64,000 nucleotides of DNA from Erythroxylum novogranatense (GCA_029891385.1 CM057232.1:64045824-64109823); one strand, 5' to 3'. Shown: positions 35,834 through 47,733, counted from the stretch's first letter. The notes: generated by a model not told the origin, from the sequence alone. Numbers and translations: made by a program.

Positions 35834-36500
35834 ATGAATCCACTCACCCTGCTCTTGACTAATAACAAATTGGAAAATGGAGACAAGTTTAATGAATGGA
35901 GACGTAACCTTGACATTATTCTTCAATATGAACTTATTTCAAGGGTGTTAACTGAAAATGAGCCTACACCTCTAAGTGGAGATGCAACTCCTGAGCAAGT
36001 CCAACAACATGAGCGTTGGCGTAATCGCCGACAAGACTACTAAGTGTTATATTCTGCTTCATCAAGGCATGTTGCAAAAGCAAATTGCTTGTATGAAAAC
36101 TGCTAGTGTAATGGTCCATCACCTACATGAGATGTTTGGTGTGAGGACTAGGTCTGCAAGAGTGAAAGCTATCCAAACCTTTCATAATCTCGCATGTAAA
36201 CTCGTGAACCAAAAGGGATTACATGATGAAGGTAATCTCTACAACCACCGAGGCCGAGATGCTTAGGCGGATATGGATGCGACACGCAGATGATTATGAT
36301 CATCAATAGCTTAAACTCTTCTTTTCACTGTTTAAGTTGGACTATGAGCTCAACAGCAAGGATTACACCTTGAGTGAGTTGATGAATACCCTCCAAAGCA
36401 CGGAGGAAATATTGAATATTAAAGCTCATGGGCCAGAAGCTAATGTAGCTTCTTCTTCTAAGCCCAAGGGTAAGGGCAAGGAAAAGAAGAAGGGTCCAAT
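35834..36500 (+). pseudogene. Copia A gag, capsid part
   Basis: Start MNPLTLLLTNNKLENGDKF with FNEWRRNLDI, the usual N-terminus of plant copia gag. A frameshift near 36030 moves it to the frame reading MVHHLHEMFGVRTRSARVKA-like capsid sequence (about 36110-36180), then further shifts up to the lysine-rich linker (36470). The ATG at 35834 is the first after the leader and matches copia B (58772). Would form the particle shell. Confidence 0.85.
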
Positions 36501-36537
36501 GAAAAAGAAGGCCTAAATAGGGGTCAAGGCCAATCCC

Positions 36538-38000
36538 ATGAAAAAGAAGGCCAAAGAGAACATCAAAGGAAAGTGTTTCCACTATGATGAGATGGGCCAC
36601 TGGAAAAGAAACTGTCCAGTCTACCTAGAGTTCCTCAAAAGCAAACAAGGTATGGGCTTCCTAAGTTTGTTAGGAACTAGAAATGTGGCAGATTTATCTA
36701 CTTCTTGGATATTAGATTCAGGAGCCACTAACCATGTTTGTAATTCTTTGCAGGGTTCCAAAGAAGGAAAAGACTTCCTAAAGGCCGCCAAGTTAAGATA
36801 GCAGATGGTTCCTATGTTTCAGCAGAATCAGTGGGAGTAGTTATCTTGGACTTTCCTAGTGGTCATAGGTTATATTTGGAAGATGTTTATTACATACCAA
36901 TGATTGTAAGGAACATGATTTCTATTTTTTGTCTAATAAAATCTGGCTATTCCTTATATTTTGAAAAGGTTGTTTCAATATATGAGAATAAGGATTTTAT
37001 TTGTGAAGCGATAATTAAACAGGGATTGTTTTTTATAGAACCTATGAAAGACTCACTAAACACCACAGAATTGATAAAACCAAGACAATCCAATATCTCT
37101 AGCATTAATTCAAAGTATCTGTGGCATCTAAGGATGGGTCATATCAATCAGAAAAGACTTGACAGGCTAGTAAAGGATGAGATCCTTATGGGCTTGGATA
37201 GTGATCCATTACCCACCGTGAATCTTGTATTGAAGGAAAATGACAAAGCCTCATTTCCTTCTAAAGGAAACAGATTTGAATCCACATTGGACATGGTACA
37301 TACCGATGTGTGTGGGCCCATGAATGTACAAGCTGAGGAGGTTATAAATATTTCATAACTTTTATAGATGATTACTCAAGACATGGCTATTTGTATTTGA
37401 TGCATAAAAGAGTGAATCTTTTGAAAAGTTCAAAGAATTCAAAGTCAAGTCGAGAAGCAACTTGCAAGCCATTAAAACACTTCGATCGATCGAGGTGGTG
37501 AGTATTTATCTGAGAGTTCCAAAGAATATTTAATTGACAATGGAATTGTTTCCAATTTGTCGACTCCTTGTACACCTCAATGTAATGGTGTAGCGAGAGA
37601 GAAATAGAACTCTATTGGAAATGGTAAGATCAATGATGTCCTATGCTAGCCTTCCAGAATCGCTCGGGATATGCCATATAAACGGCAACATATCTTCTTA
37701 ACTTTGCTCCATCCAAATCGGTGCCTAAAACACCTAGGAGTTGTGGATGGCCGAGTGCCTTCATTGAGGCACTTGAGGACTTGGGGCTGTCCAGCCCATG
37801 TTCTAAAGCCTGAATCCACAAAGATAGAACCAAGGTCAGAAGTATGTTTGTTTGTAGGATATCCTACGGGAACTCGAGGGTACTATTTTTACAGTCCTCA
37901 TGATAGGAAGGTATTTGTGTCGACAAATGCAAACTTCTTAGAGGAAGAGTTTGTGAGAAATCACAAAGGAAGAAGTTAAGTAGTACTAAAAGGAGTTAGC
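36538..38000 (+). pseudogene. Copia A nucleocapsid knuckle, protease, integrase
   Basis: Knuckle at 36574-36615 reads C-F-H-Y-D-E-M-G-H-W-K-R-N-C, with Tyr where the second Cys belongs. Protease motif WILDSGATNHVC (D-S-G intact) near 36705-36740. After a frameshift, 36831-37358 covers the rest of protease, the GAG-pre-integrase block YLWHLRMGHINQKRL and the first catalytic Asp (HTDVCGPM). The integrase core (37370-37660) is fragmented; the C-terminal CLFVGYPTGTRGYYFYSPHD is open at 37671-37979. Inactive. Confidence 0.88.
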
Positions 38001-38025
38001 AATTTCATCCAAACCAAGAGTTGTT

Positions 38026-39130
38026 TTGGATATGACAGAACAAGATGTCGAAATGGATTCAAGAGTTGAATCAGAAGTGCAACCTGAACATCAAGATGTG
38101 CCTAGACGTAGTGGGAGGGTTGTGAGACAACTAGATAGGTATTTGGGTTTAGGAGAAGGCTTAATTGCCATCTCAAACCAAGAAGAAACAGGTCCCGTTA
38201 CGTATACACAGGCTATTAATGATGTTGATGCAAGAAAATGGCTCAAGGCAATGGAATCGAAAATAGATTCTATGTATACTAATGAAGTCTGGGTCCTTGT
38301 AGATCTACCACCAGGTCTAAAAACCATAGGGTGTAAATGGATCTACAAAAGGAAAAGGGGATCGGATGGAAAGGTAGAGACCTTTAAAGCTAGATTGGTA
38401 GCTAAAGGCTATACTCAAAAGGAGGGTATCGACTACGAGGAGACTTTTTCTCCGGTTGCCATACTTAAGTCCATCAGGATTCTTTTGGCCATAGCAGCCT
38501 ATTTCGATTATGAAATATGGCAAATGGATGTCAAGACTGCATTTCTGAATGGAGATCTTGAGGAGACCATTTATATGGCCCAACCAGAAGGATTCATTGA
38601 GCTAGGTAATGAGAATAAGGTTTGCAAGTTGCAAAGGTCCATTTATGGACTTAAGCAAGCATCTAGGTCTTGGAACATTAGGTTTGATAAGGCTATCAAA
38701 ACCTATGGGTTCATACAAAACCTAGATGAGCCTTGTGTTTACAAAAGAATACAAGAAGGTAAGGTTACTTTCCTAATCCTCAGATGTTGATGACATTCGC
38801 TCATTGGGAATGATGTGGGAATGTTATCTGCATGTTAAGGATGGCTGAATGAACAGTTTTCAATGAAGGATTTGGGAGAGGCTACTTATGTTCTAGGGAT
38901 CAAACTTATAAGGGATAGTAAGAACAAGAAGATAGTTTTGTCTCAACTAACCTACATTGAGAATATGCTCAATAAGTTCGCCATGCAAGATTCTAAGAGG
39001 GGTTTCACTCCTACTAGACATGGAATCAAACTTTCAAAGGAACAAGCACCTAAAACCCAAGAGGAGGTTGAACTCATGCGTAACATTTCATATGCTTCAG
39101 TTGGTAGTTTGATGTATGCAATGTTGCAGA
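38026..39130 (+). pseudogene. Copia A reverse transcriptase
   Basis: 254 codons open from 38026: RRSGRVVRQLDRYLGLG tail of integrase, then [38 protein letters not shown] and IYGLKQASRSWNIRFDKAI. The frame breaks exactly at the active site (about 38780-38800), where the Y-V-D-D block is disrupted by a stop and frameshift. It resumes at 38863 with MKDLGEATYVLGIKL. Catalytically dead. Confidence 0.9.
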
Positions 39131-39739
39131 CTAGACGGATATCTTACGCAGCTGGGACCGGTAGCGATTTCATCCAATCCAGAATGGAACATTGGATCAT
39201 GCGGTTATGTATACTTAAGTATCTTCGTAGGATGAAGAACTTAATGCTTGTTTACTCGAAAGTAATCTTATTCCGACAGATATACGGATTCGATTTCCAA
39301 TCGATGTTGATTCAAGGAAATCAACTTCGGTTCTATATTTACTTTAGGAGGTGGAGCCATAGTTTGGAGGAGTGTCAAGTAATCTTGTATTGCCGATTCG
39401 ACTATGGAGGTGAGTATGTTGTCGTGAAGCGTAAAAGGAAGCGCCTTGCACCGAAGTTCCTAAATGATTTGGAGGTAGTTCCAGAGGCGTAAAAGCCATT
39501 ACACTTTATTGTGATAATAGTGGGCAATGGCTAATTCTAAAGAACTTCGAACCACAAAGTCGCCAAACACATTGAGTGAAAGTATCATCTCATAAGGGAG
39601 AAAATACAACGTGGAGAAGTGGATGTGGTAAAGATTCCTACAGAGCAAAACCTCACGATCCGCTCACAAAGATATTGACTCAAAAGAGCTTGAGGGTCAC
39701 CTGAAGGGATGGAATGAAGGATATGTCAAACTTGCTTTA
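39131..39739 (+). pseudogene. Copia A RNase H
   Basis: Only fragments align with the copia C RNase H, for example the Y-C-D-N-S-G block near 39505 and the N-L-(A)-D-P-F-T-K region near 39650, in shifting frames. Ends just before the polypurine tract. Confidence 0.75.
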
Positions 39740-39753
39740 GGGCAAGTGGAGAT
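39740..39753 (+). promoter_or_regulatory. Polypurine tract of copia A
   Basis: GGGCAAGTGGAGAT directly before the 3' LTR. Confidence 0.85.
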
Positions 39754-41850
39754 TGTTGGAGTTATGTAAATATAGTGCGTTGGAAAGCAAGTGTATTTAC
39801 ATGTAACTTTATCTTCTTCGCTAGCTTTTGTAATGAAAATATTTATTATTAATAAAACAAAAGACTTTGGTTTTATCTGTATGAGCATTATATATCTGGT
39901 CATAAGGTACCAAGATTCATTTGTACGTAATATACATATACATAGAGATGTATGGGAAACATGTATATTATTAGAATCAATTAATTGATTCACAGTTGAA
40001 GAATCAAGTTGGTCGCTTGATTATGGTTTAGATCGTAGTGTTGCGATTTATCTCCATATAAGTAAAGGAATTTACTTAAAGGGAATGATGAGTTTCATAT
40101 CATGATAGTAGTAGACTATCGATAATGGCACTATTAAATGAATTGAATCAAGTATGTTTTCAAGAATAAAGTGGGCCGTTACTTTGATCTTAAAACATAC
40201 AACTTAAGCATTCGCTATTATGAACCACAATCTTGATGAGTGGTGAACTCATATGTGTTTCATTATAATTTTGATATGATCGGAATGGATTTTTACAGGT
40301 ATTAATCCAAAGGTTCGCATGTTGGAATTATTAATTGAAACATGTATCAAGGAACATTCACTCAAATAAAGAGTTTATAGTGTTATCATCTCTTCTAGAT
40401 GTTTTAAGGAGATTTGGTGATTAAATCGGCGCCAGAGTTTGATGGACTAGCTACCCATCAAGTCTTAACAATAAGATGAGATCTTATGTGTTAATCACCA
40501 TATAAAGTAAAATGAGAGATCTAGAAGGAAAAACCAACATAAGGGCAAAACGGTAATTTTACCCTTTGTTGTGCGGATGGCTATAATAAGGTTCTAAATA
40601 GGGTTTGCAATTGGACATATTCTCATAATATTTAATAATTCAAGAGTTCAACTAATTGTCTTTAGTGGAATGACATTTAGTTAATAAGCTAGAATTAATT
40701 CCAATGAGATTGAATTATTTCTGGGCTTATTGGAGGTTGAATTATCAAAATCCAATAAGATTCCCCACTTGGCTTTAAGGAAGGTTATCAAGCTAAGTAA
40801 GAAGTAGTTTGGAGGCTTTAGAAGTCCATAATTGAATGATGGGCTTATACTAATTAATGGTTAATTGGAAGCCCATATGTGCATTTAGAAATGGGCTTGT
40901 TTTGGTTTAATGTAATTGATTAGATCAATTATATTAAAACAATTTTTTAAATGGAGAAGAAGCAATTTCAAATTGTGTTAGGTTAGATGTGTAACCACAC
41001 ATTTGACATTAAAATACTAAATAAAGATGGTCTTTATTATGGTTCATCATTATTAAATGGAGTTATGAACTTACCATTAAATGGTTTAATGGTTGGCTTT
41101 TAATGTTGGCATGTAACGTATTTGCATTCATTAGATTAAAGATGAAAGATGTGCATTAGATGGACCATCTTCCTTCTTTCTTCTTTCCAAAACCGAAATG
41201 GGTATTCAATTACAGGTTATGGTCTTTTCAAATAGCCATTTTAAAGATAAATGAAGTAAGTCTCATTTATTGGCTATTTGATGAGTGATTAATGTAAGAA
41301 GTGATGCATTGGATGCCTCTCACTCTTTCCATTCATGCATATTTCGAAATTGAGATGTAAGAAAGGGTTCTTGCATGGTTGTTAGACATTCTCTCCTTTC
41401 ATGCAAGGTAGAACCAAAATTCCTAAGTGAAAGAATTGAAAGAGTTTCAATTTCGGTTCTTCTTCTTCTAAGAAAATCTCCTCCAAATATTTCTTCTCCT
41501 TTCCCACCAAAGGATTTTGTTAACCTAGTTGTCCTTGAAGAACAAGTGGTAAATCTAATTGGTTGAGGATACTACAACAAGGAAGAAGATAGATTGCTAA
41601 AGGAAAAGACTCAAAGGCAAAGGATTTGGATATAAGAAGGAGAGGATAGCACAGCGAGGATTTAAAGCTGTAGCAAAGGAGTCGGTAATTCCTTTTATCT
41701 TGTTCTTGGTTTTATTATCCTTATACCATATCATGTATGGATTAGCATGTTGATTTGGATATATTGCTTCCGCTGCAAGATGATTTTTTAAAAAGTTTTG
41801 AAATCTATCGTTTCTCCATACTAAGCATGCTTTCTTTTTCCGATCCAACA
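39754..41850 (+). repeat. 3' LTR of copia A (2097 bp)
   Basis: TGTTGGAGTTATG to CCGATCCAACA; full-length version containing the segment near 40905-41040 that the 5' LTR lacks. Short open frames here (for example 41375-41566) recur in the 5' LTR and are not genes. Confidence 0.95.
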
Positions 41851-41855
41851 CTCCA
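41851..41855. repeat. Target site duplication of copia A, right copy (CTCCA)
   Basis: Pairs with 32324-32328. Read on the minus strand, TGGAG supplies the Gypsy-2 codon that joins the protease region to the RT linker in frame. Confidence 0.95.
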
Positions 41856-42420
41856 GCTTCCCTCTATCTGCTCTTGTGTCTACCGCATAGGCCAAAAATG
41901 CCTCACATCCCTTCCTCATCATCTTCTCTGCTGTCAAAGTTGAAATAATTTTGGGCGGACTTGCTTTTCGGTCCCCAGTAAACACCACTCTTCTGCTGTC
42001 ATCCAATTCAAATTCTACTGTCTTTTGCTTAAAATTCAGTCGGGCATTGTACCTCTTCAACGTGTCCATGCCCAAAATCACATCCAATCCTCCCATCTTC
42101 AGTGGCATCAAATCAACCACTAGAAGTTCCCCACCAATACACAGCTCACAGTCTCTATACACTTGACTGATAATAATATACTAGCCGATTGGAGTACTCA
42201 CCATCAGCGGAGTATCCAAAGAGCTCAAATCTCTACCACACACAGGTCTACTCGAAGAAACAAACGAATGAGTAGAACTCAGATCAATCAAGGCAATCAC
42301 CTTATCAGAAAAGAGTCTAACCATACTAGTGAAAACATCTGGAGCAGTTTCTGCATCCTCCCGTGTCATTGCAAACACCTAGCCGGTGCCAAATTACTGG
42401 TCTACTCGAAGACTCACCCT
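41851..42420 (-). pseudogene. Gypsy-2 protease
   Basis: Two open pieces. 42181-42378 holds ALIDLSSTHSFVS, where the family has D-S/T/P-G; Gly is replaced by Ser, so the catalytic loop is altered. 41856-42162 holds LMPLKMGGLDVILGMDTLKR, the flap and Ile-Leu-Gly-Met-Asp block typical of Tekay proteases. A stop near 42179 separates them. Continues into RT across copia A. Confidence 0.88.
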
Positions 42421-42479
42421 CTTGGTCAGATCTGAATCGCCCACTTCAGAGAAGTTTTGTGTCCCAAAGTCTCAGACCT

Positions 42480-43642
42480 CTTGGAAGCTTGCATCTGGTT
42501 TCTCTCTTGTCACGGAGGCTGAGGACACTCTCTAGCAATGTGCCCCTTCTCCCCACAGTTGAAACAAGCTCCTATCAATCTGTAGCACTCTCCTCTATGG
42601 GGTCTCCCGCAGTGCTCACACTTCGGAATAAATGGCCTATCCCCATCTCCCCTTCTACTGCCGCCCACCGTAGAGGCTTTGTGAGAAACAGTAGAAGTCT
42701 TCATAGGCCTAGGTCGGCTGGCACCACTGCTTCTCTCCTCGAACTGCAGAGGGAAGGTTCTGGCACTCCTCTCAGGCATAGAAGTACCACCTCCCTCTTG
42801 AACTGCTCTCTTCCCTTTCTCTTCCTGTGAACTGCACTCTTGATGTTCTCAATATTCTCAACCCTCAATGTTGCCTCAACCAACTACTAAAAATCACAAA
42901 AGTTCTGCACTATCACTTTCTCCCTGATGGCCAAATGCAGTCCCGACTCAAACCGGCGACATCTAGTAGCCTCACTCAAAATCAGATCCGAAACATACCT
43001 ATCCAATTGAGTGAACCGACGCTCATACTCGCTAACTGTCATCTCCCTCTGGGTGAGACTAAGGAACTCCCTCTGCTTCTGCTGAATGTACATCTCAGAC
43101 AGATATTTCTTCCGGTAAGCTGTAAGGAAGTCCTGTCATGCCAACCCTACTAGTCTCATCTGACTCCCTGGCACAGTCTCCCACCAATGCAGAGCATCTC
43201 CCTGAAGCAAACTTGCAGCATAAATCACTCTCTCGTCATCCTCACATTCCATCTGATCCAACACTCTCTCTGTCTTTCTCAGCCAGGTCTCAGCTTCCTC
43301 AGGATCAGTGGTCCCGTAGAAGTCCACTACTCCGTACTTCCTCAACTTGTCAAACCGTCTCCCCTTCTTAGCTAGGGCTGAAGCAGAAGGTTGTGGCATC
43401 TGACCCATAGCCTGAACAAACGCCTGGGTGAATGCCTGGAACAACCTCGGATCCAGTGGAGGCACTTGCTCCTGCATAACTGGCAACTCCTAAGTCTGCG
43501 ATGGCATGGGCTCACTACCTAGCCCTATAGAGGCCTCAGCATTTCCTAGGGCTACCGACTCATCAGTCCTCTCCTCTCTAGTCTTAGAGTTAGGTGCAAC
43601 AAATCCTTGCAGAACTCCTCGTGTCCTTCTACGAGGTGGCAT
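42480..43642 (-). pseudogene. Gypsy-2 gag
   Basis: ATG at 43640-43642 (minus) opens with MPPRRRTRG, the start typical of Tekay gag, 170 bases inside the primer site. A stop near 43487 is followed by the capsid: KLRKYGVVDFYGTTDPEEAE with WLRKTERVLDQMEC, then YERRFTQLDRYVSDL. The nucleocapsid zinc knuckle C-F-N-C-G-E-K-G-H-I-A-R-E-C (42510-42779) has all four ligands, preceded by a second Cys-rich motif C-E-H-C-G-R-P-H-R-G-E-C. Frameshifts near 42885 and 43100. Would package the element RNA. Confidence 0.9.
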
Positions 43643-43810
43643 CGTACTCCTTCAAATCCAAACACTAAGGATTAGCTACATGGCAATCTAAATTTCTACA
43701 TGTATGCATGATATGCATGTCACTTAATGCAATCAATCAAATGCAACACATAACCATATATCAAACAATTCATCCTACTGTGCATTCTAAGCCGAGGACA
43801 CATAACCTAA

Positions 43811-43823
43811 AGCTCTGATACCA
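43811..43823 (-). promoter_or_regulatory. Primer binding site of Gypsy-2
   Basis: AGCTCTGATACCA on the plus strand is TGGTATCAGAGCT on the minus strand, four bases from the LTR end. Marks the 5' LTR side and confirms minus orientation. Confidence 0.93.
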
Positions 43824-44227
43824 AACATGTTGGGCTCGGGTCCCGATTCCCCATCTGCGCCAGCGACGAGCTCCCCAAAACCTTGGACCTGATCCCAACA
43901 TCCATACATAATTTTGATTCACACAAATACATATACCCATACATACACACGTTCTACACATGCATTCTAAACATGCATTAATCATCCCAATTACATAAGC
44001 CATCATGTCATTATCATTCAGAGAAATTCAACAAGTATTCTCAACCATACATAATACAGAATAAGGTCTAAATCCAAAATACATGAAAATGCTCCATGAT
44101 GATATGCTCAGAAGGCCAACCAAAATAGTAACTTAAGACAAAGCTCCTAACTATCTTGGAGTTTCCGATGCCTTGCAATATCAACGTTCGTCTCGTTCTG
44201 CACCTGAGGAGTGGGAGATAATAGGGT

Positions 44228-44241
44228 GAGCTGCGAAGCTC
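44228..44241 (-). promoter_or_regulatory. Conserved LTR hairpin, Gypsy-2 5' LTR
   Basis: Minus strand GAGCT-TCGC-AGCTC then ACCC. Identical copy in the 3' LTR fragment at 27688-27701. About 400 bases before the LTR 3' end. Function unknown. Confidence 0.5.
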
Positions 44242-45154
44242 AGTGGCATATACATTTATAGCCATTGGCAACGAGCCACACATTCAGGCATATACATATA
44301 TATATACACAAGCATATAGCAAGTCATCAATCTATCAATTTACAATCCTCACAAGAATATGTCATATGATTACACAATATAACAATTAATATGTGTCATG
44401 CCCAACAAATCAATAATGAATGCACACAAATGGCTCGAGAGTTTCGTAAAACGATCCGGATAAACCGAAGTTTATACCGTAAACTATCCGAGTCTGATTT
44501 CTCAGGATCTCGTGGCCTCAAGCGGGCAGTCGGGAGAAGGCTATACGTCGATGTGCACGTGACTAACGATCCGTTACTCTCTCACCCAAACAAAGCACAT
44601 AATAATTCGTTTCATGCTCAAAGCATTTTATCAAAGCTTTCATACTTTTCGTTCTTTTCATTCTTGCAAAATGTCATAATGCCTATCAAGGTAGTACATA
44701 ATCATGATCACAATGCATTTTTAATATTTCTTATAATTCAACACAAGCAGTGTCACACACATGCAAGCAAGCATACACATATTGCCCATACACACAACAA
44801 CCATAAATATATTACCCACCTAATATCGCTCGAGAATCCAACTCACTGTTGTCCTTCCTCTTGCGATCGGATTAGGTCAGCTTGGTTTCCTATAACAGAC
44901 CAAGTTCCCATTCAAACAATATTCAAAGGAAATATTCAAAAGCTTGAAAATCAAAAGGAAAAGCACGAAAAGTCTACATTCGACTTCCACCTAAATTCCT
45001 AAATCCTGAGAGGCAAATTTCGAACTTCTCTTTATTCATAAAACTTGTAGCCCTCTATCTCTAGATCACAACGAATCCAAAATCACCTCATTTGGACATC
45101 CACAGCAAAAGACACAATTGAAATACAAAAATTCATCGCTACTAGAAACAGGGG

Positions 45155-45358
45155 GCTTGCTGCGACGAGGGCCACGCTCACCGCGGACGCAAGTGTGCGC
45201 TGCAGCGTGCACTATTTCCTCGCACGTCGCGGTGTGCTCCTTCTCGCACGTCGCGACGTAGGCCTACTAGTCGCCGCGACATGCACAAATTCGCACGTCG
45301 CGACGTGCATACCTTCCTCGCACGTCGCAGCATGCTCATCCGCACGTCGCGACGTGCG
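45155..45358 (-). repeat. CpG-rich palindromic minisatellite, Gypsy-2 5' LTR
   Basis: Contains the perfect 16 bp palindrome GCACGTCGCGACGTGC at 45293-45308 and an 18 bp one at 45341-45358. Best preserved of the arrays. Confidence 0.9.
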
Positions 45359-46010
45359 GATCTAGAAAACGCCTCCTAACCTAACTTTTCTAGCATTTGC
45401 ACACTTCAATCCTTCCCTCAAGCACATACAACACATCTAAACATTGATTCAAGTTCAATACTACGTTTCTAACCCATTGACAACCTAAAAACAGGCACAA
45501 AATCATCAACCCAAAAAATCTATCCATTTTTGCCTTTAAACCCTAAACCACCGATTCTAACACATTCAATCCATCTTAGAGTTTAATCTAACCACAATAT
45601 AATGGAATGAACTCAAACTTACTAGGAAATTGCTTCAAATCTGTCGGAAATCACTAGGATCGAAAACCCACTTTTCTTTCCCTTCTTCCTCAAGCTACGA
45701 CAGTCTCCCCTCTCTTTTCCCCTTTCCTCTTCTTTTCCTTTCCTTCTAATTCTTCTAACTCTTTCTTAAGTCTTAAGGGGGACAAAGACCAAGTTACCCC
45801 TATTTGTAAAGCCTTCACCCAATCCAACCTAAGCAATCTTCCCAAAATACCCTCAAACATATTTACCCTTTAATTCTCATATAAACTGCAAAAACTCAAC
45901 TTAATCTCAATTATCCACTAACACTCCCAATTTAATCAAACTAAGCCTTAATCACGTAATTAACACAATTTATGCTTAAAGACATCATAAAAAAAATTTG
46001 GGGCCCAACA

Positions 46011-46404
46011 AACCAAGTTCTCATTCAAACAAAATTCAAAGGAAATATTCAAAAGCTTGAAAATCAAAAGGAAAAGCACAAAAAGTCTACATTCGACTTC
46101 CACCTAAATTCCTGAATCCTAAGAGTCAAATTCTGAACTTTCCTTCTGCAAAAGACTTGTAGCCCTTTATCTCTAGATTACAACAAATCCAAAATCACCT
46201 CATTTGGACATCCACAGCAAAAGATATGCCCAAAATACCAAAAGTCATCGCTGTTGGAAACAGGGGGCTCGCCGCGACGAGGGCCACTCTCGCCACGGCG
46301 AACGGTCCGTGTTCATCGCGGCATGCACGCAAGTGTGTGCTGCGGCGTGCACCATTTCCTCATACGTCACGGCGTGCTCCTTCTCGCACGTCACGGCGTG
46401 CTCC
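46011..46404 (-). mobile_element. LTR fragment of the Gypsy-1/2 family
   Basis: Matches 44885-45260 of the Gypsy-2 LTR (starts AACCAAGTTCTCATTC), including the SO module (46146-46229) and part of the CpG minisatellite (46266-46402). Cut on the left by the end of Gypsy-2 and on the right by copia B. Either an older LTR that Gypsy-2 entered, or a product of LTR-LTR recombination. Confidence 0.85.
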
Positions 46405-47731
46405 TGTTGGAGTTATGTAAATATAGTGCCCTGGAAAGCAAGTGTATTTACATGTAACTTTATCTTCTTCGATTCTGATTTTGTAATGAAAATATTTATT
46501 ATTAATAAAACAAAAGAGTTTGGTTTTATCTGTATGAGCATTATATATTTGGTCATAAGGTACCAAGATTCATTTGTAAGTAATATATATATACATAGAG
46601 ATATTAATTGAAACATGTATATTATTAGAATCTAAATTAATTGATTCACAGTTGAATAATCAAGTTGGTCATTTGATTATGGTTTAGATCAGTAGTGTTG
46701 CGATTTATCTCCATATAAGTAAAGGAGTTTACTTAAAGGGAATGATGAGTTTCATATCATGATAGTAGTAGACTATCGATAATGGCACTATTAAATGAAT
46801 TGGAATCAAGTATGTTTTCAAGAATAAAGTGGTAGTTACTTTAATCTTAAAACATACAACTTAAGCATTCGCTATTATGAACCACAATCTTGATGAGTGG
46901 TGAACTCATATGTGTTTCATTATAATTCTTGATATGATCGGAATGGATTTTTACAGGTATTAATCCAATTATTCTGCATGTTGGAATTATTAATTGAAAC
47001 ATGTATCGTGGAACATTCACTCAAATAAAGAGTTTATAGTGTTATCATCTCTTAGATGTTTTAAGGAGATTTGGTGATTAAATCTGGCGCCAGTTTGATG
47101 GACTAGCTACCCATCAAGTCTTAACAATAAGATGAGATCTTATGTGTTAATCACCATATAAAGTAAAATGAGAGATCTAGAAGGAAAAACCAACATAAGG
47201 GCAAAACGGTAATTTTACCCTTTGTTGTGCGGATGACTATAATAAGGTTCTAAATAGGGTTTGCAATTGGACATATTATCATAATATTTAATAATTCAAG
47301 AGTTCAACTAATTGTCTTTAGTGGAATGACATTTAGTTAATAAGCTAGAATTAATTCCAATGAGATTGAATTATTTCTTCTCCTTTCCCACCAAAGGATT
47401 TTGTTAACCTAGTTGTCCTTGAAGAACAAGTGGTAAATCTAATTGGTTGAGGATACTACAACAAGGAAGAAGATAGATTGCTAAAGGAAAAGACTCAAAG
47501 GCAAAGGATTTGGATATAAGAAGGAGAGGATAAGCGGCGAGGATTTAAAGTCATGGCGAAGGAGTCGGTAATTCCTTTTATCTTGTTCTTGGTTTTATTA
47601 TCCTTATACCATATCATGTATGGATTAGCATGTTGATTTGGATATATTGCTTCCGCTGCAAGATGATTTCTTAAAAGTTTTGAAATCTATCGTTTCTCCA
47701 TACTAAGCATGCTTTCTTTTCCGATCCAACA
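46405..47731 (+). repeat. 5' LTR of copia B, internally deleted (1327 bp)
   Basis: TGTTGGAGTTATG to CCGATCCAACA. Compared with copia A about 690 bases are missing at 47375, where GAATTATTTCT joins CTCCTTTCCCACC. Both parents share ATTTCT at the join, so microhomology-mediated deletion is likely. Confidence 0.92.
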
Positions 47732-47733
47732 AT

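Larger units (their letters stand above)
32329..41850 (+). mobile_element. Complete Ty1/copia element A, nested in Gypsy-2
   Basis: 9522 bp, LTRs of 2000 and 2097 bp, TG...CA ends, primer site, polypurine tract and perfect CTCCA duplications. The polyprotein order gag-PR-IN-RT-RH is of copia type, broken by many frameshifts. It sits in opposite orientation to its host, exactly between the Gypsy-2 protease and RT. Orthologous to copia B and C in this window. Confidence 0.96.
27631..46010 (-). mobile_element. Gypsy-2, Tekay-type chromovirus, split by copia A
   Basis: Complete in domain order on the minus strand once copia A (32329-41850) is discounted: 5' LTR (43828-46010), primer site, gag, protease | copia A | RT, RNase H, integrase, chromodomain, polypurine tract, 3' LTR fragment (27631-29402). 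Interior without the insert is about 4.9 kb, the usual Tekay size. The outer end of the 3' LTR is lost in the fusion with Gypsy-1. Its 5' LTR abuts another LTR scrap of the same family (46011). Confidence 0.92.
43828..46010 (-). repeat. 5' LTR of Gypsy-2 (2183 bp)
   Basis: Minus-strand start TGTTGGGCCCCAAA at 46010, end ...GAGCCCAACA at 43828. Complete reference copy for the family. Hairpin GAGCT-TCGC-AGCTC (minus) at 44228-44241 followed by ACCC and CTCCTCAGGTGCAG; SO module 45034-45114; CpG minisatellite 45155-45358. The 203-codon plus-strand frame inside (44391-45002) is an LTR shadow. Confidence 0.93.

Noticed and set aside
44391..45002. 203-codon plus-strand open frame
   Set aside because: Lies entirely inside the Gypsy-2 LTR, antisense to the element; the counterpart at 27958-28386 is shorter and frameshifted.
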